From contig WGCU01000032.1 in assembly GCA_015493635.1 (NCBI GenBank), positions 1 to 64,000 of the forward strand: a stretch of DNA of 64,000 bases, in the 5' to 3' direction. The translations under genes were made by a program, and so were the position numbers. Of this stretch, positions 59,818-64,000 are shown in pieces (position 1 is the first letter of the stretch; the number at the start of each line of letters is the position of its first letter). The DNA comes from Spirochaetaceae bacterium. GTDB taxonomy: Bacteria; Spirochaetota; Spirochaetia; B11-G9. The notes beneath the pieces were generated by a model. The model was not told the DNA's origin. It saw only the letters and a list, made by a program, of their open reading frames with translations, and did no database searches.

Positions 59818-61119
59818 GTGAGTATAAAAGATCAGGTTGCCGGAATAAAAAAGTCACAGATATTCTTGGGGGCTCTGTCGCAGGAGCTGAAAAATGAAGC
59901 TCTCGCGCAAATTTCCCGTGAATTAAAAAAGAGAAGCGGTGAAATTGTACGGGCCAACAGAAAGGATACTGAACGGTCTGTTCAATCCGGGTTGCCTTCT
60001 CCTCTGCTGAAACGGTTGAAATTTGATGAACGGAAGATCGTAAGCGTATGTGAGGGAATTGAGAGCCTTATAAAACTTCCTGACCCTGTCGGTAAAACGA
60101 TCCATGCCCGGGAACTTGACAAAGAGCTGGAGCTTTATCAGGTAACGTGTCCCATCGGTGTTATCGGTATGATCTTTGAATCCCGTCCCGATGCTCTTGT
60201 TCAGATAGCGACACTCTGTCTTAAGAGCGGTAACGGTGTTATTTTAAAGGGAGGCAGTGAGGCTGCTGAGACAAATAAAGTACTGACCGATATTATTCAT
60301 ACGGCAAGTGTAGACGCTGGGCTTCCGGAAGGATGGATTTCTCTCGCTGAAACCCGTGAGGATGTCATGGAGATGCTTGAACTTGAAGATTCCATTGATC
60401 TTCTTATTCCCCGGGGATCAAACAGCTTTGTCAAGTACATTATGAAAAATACGTCGATTCCTGTTCTCGGTCATGCGGATGGGATCTGTCATCTCTATGT
60501 AGACCGGAATGCGGACATCCCCATGGCAGTAGACCTGACTGATGACTCTAAAACACAGTACGTAGCGGTCTGTAATGCGGTGGAAACTCTTCTTGTTGAC
60601 AGCGGAATTGCCGGGGATTTTTTACCCGCTTTAAAGATGCGGATGGATGAAAAGCATGTGGAGCTGAGAGGATGCAGCCGGACAAAAGAAATTATTGATG
60701 TAAAGGATGCAGTGGAGGAGGACTGGAGCACAGAGTACCTCGACTATATCCTGTCGATAAAGGTTGTTGATTCCCTTGATGAAGCGATATCCCATATCAA
60801 TACCTACGGTTCCGGACATACCGACGGTATTGTTACTTCCGACAAGGGGAAAGCTTTTACGTTTATGGATCTGGTTGATTCTGCGGATGTTTTCTGGAAC
60901 GCAAGTACACGGTTTGCCGACGGTTTCAGATTCGGTCTCGGCGCGGAAGTGGGGATCAGCACCAACAAAATTCATGCCCGGGGTCCTGTCGGGCTTGAGG
61001 GGCTTGTCATTTATAAATGGAGACTTATGGGGAACGGACAGAAGGTCTCTGATTATTCCGGGGAAAACAGCCGTTCATTCACTCACAAAGAATTAAACAA
61101 GGATTATGCGAAACTTTAA
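59818..61119 (+). CDS. proA: glutamate-5-semialdehyde dehydrogenase (gamma-glutamyl phosphate reductase)
   Basis: The 433 residues match ProA throughout: the GTG start gives MSIKDQVAGIKKSQ, then CPIGVIGMIFESRPDALVQ near 117, LKGGSEAAETNK, HADGICHLYVD near 220 and the catalytic Cys in TQYVAVCNAVETLL near 252. It makes glutamate semialdehyde from glutamyl phosphate, the second step of proline synthesis. It overlaps proB by 14 bases, so the two are coupled. proA comes first, the reverse of the usual proBA order. Confidence 0.95.
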   Translation: MSIKDQVAGIKKSQIFLGALSQELKNEALAQISRELKKRSGEIVRANRKDTERSVQSGLPSPLLKRLKFDERKIVSVCEGIESLIKLPDPVGKTIHARELDKELELYQVTCPIGVIGMIFESRPDALVQIATLCLKSGNGVILKGGSEAAETNKVLTDIIHTASVDAGLPEGWISLAETREDVMEMLELEDSIDLLIPRGSNSFVKYIMKNTSIPVLGHADGICHLYVDRNADIPMAVDLTDDSKTQYVAVCNAVETLLVDSGIAGDFLPALKMRMDEKHVELRGCSRTKEIIDVKDAVEEDWSTEYLDYILSIKVVDSLDEAISHINTYGSGHTDGIVTSDKGKAFTFMDLVDSADVFWNASTRFADGFRFGLGAEVGISTNKIHARGPVGLEGLVIYKWRLMGNGQKVSDYSGENSRSFTHKELNKDYAKL

Positions 61120-62200
61120 AGGGATAAAGCGTCTCGTTATAAAAATCGGTACAAATCTTCTTACGGAAGGGAACAGCCTTAATATTGCCTATGTGGATAC
61201 TGTCTGCCGCCAGATTTCCCTTCTTAAAGAGCGGGGAATTCAGGTGCTCCTTGTTTCTTCCGGGGCTATCGGTATGGGTGCCGCAAAACTCGGGCTGACA
61301 GCAAAGGTTACTGATATTAAAATGAGGCAGGCCTGCGCGGCTATCGGGCAGCCGCTTCTCATGCATCAGTACAGTGAATCCTTCAGCAGATACTCAGTAC
61401 CCATAGCCCAGGTCCTCCTTACCCGCGAAGTTTTCAACAACCGGAAAACCTTTTTAAACCTCAGGAATTCAGTGGAGACCCTCCTGTCTCTCGGTGTTGT
61501 TCCGGTGGTAAACGAGAATGATTCCATATCCACGGCCGAAATAGGGACCGCTTTCGGTGATAATGACAGTTTGAGTGCCTACGTTGCCAGCAAGGTGGAT
61601 GCCGGTCTTCTTATTATTCTTACCGATATAGACGGTCTGTACAACGGAGATCCCCGAAGAGATCCCGGAGCGAAACTCGTAAAGGTCGTACATGAGATAA
61701 CCCCGGAAGTATTTGATTTTGCAGGAAGTGAGGGGAGTACCTTTTCTACGGGGGGTATGAAGACAAAGCTGAAAGCGGCTGTCATAGCGGGTACCGCCGG
61801 CTGTAAAACAATTATCTGCCATGGACAGAAAGAGGATATTCTGATCCGGCTTCTTGACGGAAAAGAGGAGGGAACACTCTTTCTTGGAGGCGAACGTCTT
61901 TCCGCGAGAGCCCGATGGATCCTTAACAGTGTTCCGAAAGGTGAAATACATATTGATGCCGGGGCTCTTGATGCTCTCCGCCGGAACAAAAGTCTTCTCC
62001 CTTCGGGGATTACAGCGGTGGAAGGAATATTTAATGCCGGAGATGTTGTCTCCATAAACGGATGTGCCCACGGTGTCAGCAGCTTTACAAGTACTGAAAT
62101 AGAAAACCTCATCGGCCGTCATTCAGCTGACATAGAATCGATAGTCGGTACAGGAAGGAGGGATGTTATCGCCAGGCCGGAAGATATTGTTTTTTTATAG
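61106..62200 (+). CDS. proB: glutamate 5-kinase with PUA domain
   Basis: The 364 residues form ProB: an amino-acid kinase domain (about 1-255) with IKIGTNLL near 13, VSSGAIGMGA near 51, VVNENDSIST near 132-145 and the Thr-rich GGMKTKLKAA near 218, and then a PUA domain (about 275-355, NSVPKGEIHIDAGALDAL). It phosphorylates glutamate and is normally feedback-inhibited by proline. It starts inside the end of proA. The next gene begins 29 bases downstream. Confidence 0.95.
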   Translation: MRNFKGIKRLVIKIGTNLLTEGNSLNIAYVDTVCRQISLLKERGIQVLLVSSGAIGMGAAKLGLTAKVTDIKMRQACAAIGQPLLMHQYSESFSRYSVPIAQVLLTREVFNNRKTFLNLRNSVETLLSLGVVPVVNENDSISTAEIGTAFGDNDSLSAYVASKVDAGLLIILTDIDGLYNGDPRRDPGAKLVKVVHEITPEVFDFAGSEGSTFSTGGMKTKLKAAVIAGTAGCKTIICHGQKEDILIRLLDGKEEGTLFLGGERLSARARWILNSVPKGEIHIDAGALDALRRNKSLLPSGITAVEGIFNAGDVVSINGCAHGVSSFTSTEIENLIGRHSADIESIVGTGRRDVIARPEDIVFL

Positions 62201-62229
62201 AATCTTTTAACTCTGTCGATACATACAAT

Positions 62230-63720
62230 ATGAATAATGCAGTATTTATAAATGCACGTGCTCTTACTCCCTATGCTTACAAAGAGCTTCCGGGAGGGAA
62301 AAGTGCTTTCGATCACGTTATCGATACAGCGGTCAGTCTTCCGGATACCGGAAAGATATACGTGCTTGCCGGAGATTCATTTAACAAAGAGGGTCCCTTT
62401 GACATTGTCAGGGAACCGGTAAACAGCATGGAAGACCTTTTTGCAGTTATGATCCGTTATGCAGGAAAGAGTGATACGCTCTACTATCTCTACGGGGATA
62501 CTCCCCTTATTGATCCGGCTATTGTGCAGAGGATGTATAAAAACCATAAAAATTATTTTGCATCCTATACCTTTGCAGACGGATATCCCTACGGTCTTGC
62601 TCTGGAAATTCTGCAGGGCGGAATACTTTCCCGCCTGGCGGCTCTTGCGGGAAAATATCACTTTCCGGTAACCCGGGGAGGTATTTTTGAAGTTATCCAG
62701 AAAGATATAAACTCCTTTGACATCGAAACCGAGATATCTGAAAAAGACCAGCGGATGCTCCGGGTTTCGCTGGCAGCTGATACAAAACGTAACTTTAATC
62801 AGCTGAAGAGAATTATGGAAGGCGGAGGTGTTGATGAGCAGTCAGTTGTTAACCTGCTGGAAACGCGTCAGGATCTCCTCCGGACTGAACCGGCCTACGT
62901 TACCGTACAGATTGCGTCGGGATGCCCCCAGGCATGTACCTACTGCCCCTATCCTGCGGTGTATCAGGATATCCTGAAGAATAAAGAAGTGATGCCTCTG
63001 GATAACTGGAAGGTAATTCTTGATCGGGTTAAACAATTCAGCGATGACGCGGTTTTCAGTGTTTCTCTCTGGGGTGAACCATCATTTCATCCTGATATTA
63101 TTGATCTCGTAAAAGAGACCCTTGCGTACCCTTCTTTTTCTCTTGTTATTGAAACCTCCGGCCTTGGCTGGAGTAACGAAACCATTGACGCTATCAAAGA
63201 GGTGTCGGACGGAAGAGTAACATGGATTCTCTCCCTGGATGGAGAAAATGAAACAATCTATCGTCAGCTCAGGGGAGAAGGATGGTCAGAAGCACGGGCG
63301 GCAGCAGAGTATCTTTTTAAAAAATTCAAGGATCATTTCTACCTTCAGTCAGTACGAATGAAGGCCAATGAAGAGTACCTTGAAAAATTTTACCGGGAAT
63401 GGAAAGCTAAGGGAGTTCAAACGATTATACAGAAGTATGATTATTTTTGCGGGATGCTTCCCGATGAAAAAGTGACCGATATTTCACCGGTCCGGCGGTT
63501 CCCGTGCTGGCATCTTAAACGGGATTTAACGGTTCTAATAGACGGGACTGTACAGCTCTGCAGGGAAGATATCAACAATGAGCATCCACTGGGAAATATT
63601 TTTTCAGAAGATCTTTCGGTAATATGGGAACGGGGGATGCCTCTTTATCTGAATCATATTCATGGGGAGTATCCGGAATTATGCAGGAAATGCGATGAGT
63701 ACTATACCTACAACTTCTAA
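62230..63720 (+). CDS. spiro-SPASM radical SAM protein
   Basis: The 496 residues start with a nucleotidyltransferase-like domain (about 1-190, AVFINARALTPYAYKELPGGKS, YLYGDTPLIDP) and continue with a radical-SAM domain whose CPQACTYCPYP holds the 4Fe-4S cysteines (232, 236, 239). The C-terminal SPASM-type cysteines lie in FPCWHLKR, QLCRED and LCRKCDEYY. This two-part protein is known as 'spiro-SPASM' and is found in spirochaetes; its product is not known. It overlaps the next gene by 26 bases. Confidence 0.9.
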   Translation: MNNAVFINARALTPYAYKELPGGKSAFDHVIDTAVSLPDTGKIYVLAGDSFNKEGPFDIVREPVNSMEDLFAVMIRYAGKSDTLYYLYGDTPLIDPAIVQRMYKNHKNYFASYTFADGYPYGLALEILQGGILSRLAALAGKYHFPVTRGGIFEVIQKDINSFDIETEISEKDQRMLRVSLAADTKRNFNQLKRIMEGGGVDEQSVVNLLETRQDLLRTEPAYVTVQIASGCPQACTYCPYPAVYQDILKNKEVMPLDNWKVILDRVKQFSDDAVFSVSLWGEPSFHPDIIDLVKETLAYPSFSLVIETSGLGWSNETIDAIKEVSDGRVTWILSLDGENETIYRQLRGEGWSEARAAAEYLFKKFKDHFYLQSVRMKANEEYLEKFYREWKAKGVQTIIQKYDYFCGMLPDEKVTDISPVRRFPCWHLKRDLTVLIDGTVQLCREDINNEHPLGNIFSEDLSVIWERGMPLYLNHIHGEYPELCRKCDEYYTYNF

Positions 63721-64000
63721 TAACGTACGGGTTCCTTATACTATTGTCGGAAACAAAAAAAACAATAAGGATCTTGTCCTGTCTCCCTCTTTAAGTCTTC
63801 TTGTTCTCAACAGGGGAGGGAGACCCTACAAAGCTGAATATCTTAAAACCCTGCAGAAACTTGGGCCGGTTGAAATCCTTTCTGTAGAGGGTGCTTCTCC
63901 CGGGTACGATATTGAACTCCTTGTAAAGCGGTTTTCCGGAGTGAAATTTCTTCTTTTCAAGGGGCATGTATCTGTGGGAGAACAGATAAATATCGGTTTG
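63695..64000 (+). CDS. partial gene after spiro-SPASM (runs off the window)
   Basis: An open frame begins with ATG at 63695, inside the end of the spiro-SPASM gene, and stays open for 102 codons to the window edge: MSTIPTTSNNVRVPYTIV, then LLVLNRGGRPYKAEYLKTLQ and SVEGASPGYDIELLVKRF. The pattern LVLNRGG...YLKTLQKLG resembles the N-terminus of a glycosyltransferase-like protein, but with only the first part visible I do not name it. The overlap suggests it is co-translated with the spiro-SPASM gene. Confidence 0.6.
   Translation, partial: MSTIPTTSNNVRVPYTIVGNKKNNKDLVLSPSLSLLVLNRGGRPYKAEYLKTLQKLGPVEILSVEGASPGYDIELLVKRFSGVKFLLFKGHVSVGEQINIGL

Overview
The window looks like a chromosome segment of an anaerobic spirochaete. 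The best evidence is a spirochaete-restricted radical-SAM 'spiro-SPASM' gene near the right end (62230-63720). A FapA/DUF342 gene, a DUF3857-TPR lipoprotein and a large beta-helix surface protein ending in a FlgD-like domain are all consistent with that. No tRNA, rRNA or CRISPR array was seen. The assignment is inferred from gene content only.

Left part (1-11.6 kb): a 5'-truncated secreted-protein fragment, a beta-CASP RNase-like hydrolase, an IS1595-type transposase N-terminus, a 1416-residue double-ATPase acyl-CoA dehydratase activase-related protein, a secreted protein, a soluble CNBD-histidine kinase, an EamA transporter and a Cof-type HAD phosphatase.

Repeat-rich part (11.6-18.5 kb): intact and decayed Uma2-type and Rpn/PD-(D/E)XK genes lie among several repeat families. 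The most striking is a ~150-bp element in five copies (1119, 9618, 12514, 14759, 17082). It can fold into a long hairpin followed by a four-way junction with three short hairpins, and paired substitutions between copies keep the stems. One copy cleanly splits an Rpn-like gene, so the element has moved. Two other copies supply the stop codon of the neighbouring gene. A second GC-rich repeat (two copies), a repeated leader and three copies of a convergent Uma2 3'-end junction (one occupied by the element, two empty) complete the picture.

Surface and envelope part (18.5-26.8 kb): a 1349-residue beta-helix/FlgD-like exported protein and a 1375-residue transglutaminase-like TPR lipoprotein.

Purine/selenium part (26.8-55.1 kb): a thioredoxin-like protein and thioredoxin reductase lie next to a large locus for selenium-dependent molybdenum hydroxylases and purine breakdown. 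It holds two fold-II PLP enzymes (divergent), ygfK, ssnA, ygeY, a three-subunit Mo hydroxylase, an 8-oxoguanine deaminase-like amidohydrolase, an FAD subunit, xdhD, ygeW, hpt, a cupin, a lone 2Fe-2S subunit, a hybrid histidine kinase, adenine deaminase, yqeB and yqeC. The cluster probably strips amino groups from purines, oxidises them to xanthine/urate level or the reverse, and processes ring-opened products. The typical ygeX (diaminopropionate ammonia-lyase) and hydantoinase genes are absent here. The gene after yqeB is a deleted stub of a class-V aminotransferase.

Right part (55.2-64 kb): a FapA / hybrid kinase / membrane sensor operon on the minus strand, then proA-proB-spiro-SPASM and the start of one more overlapping gene running off the window.
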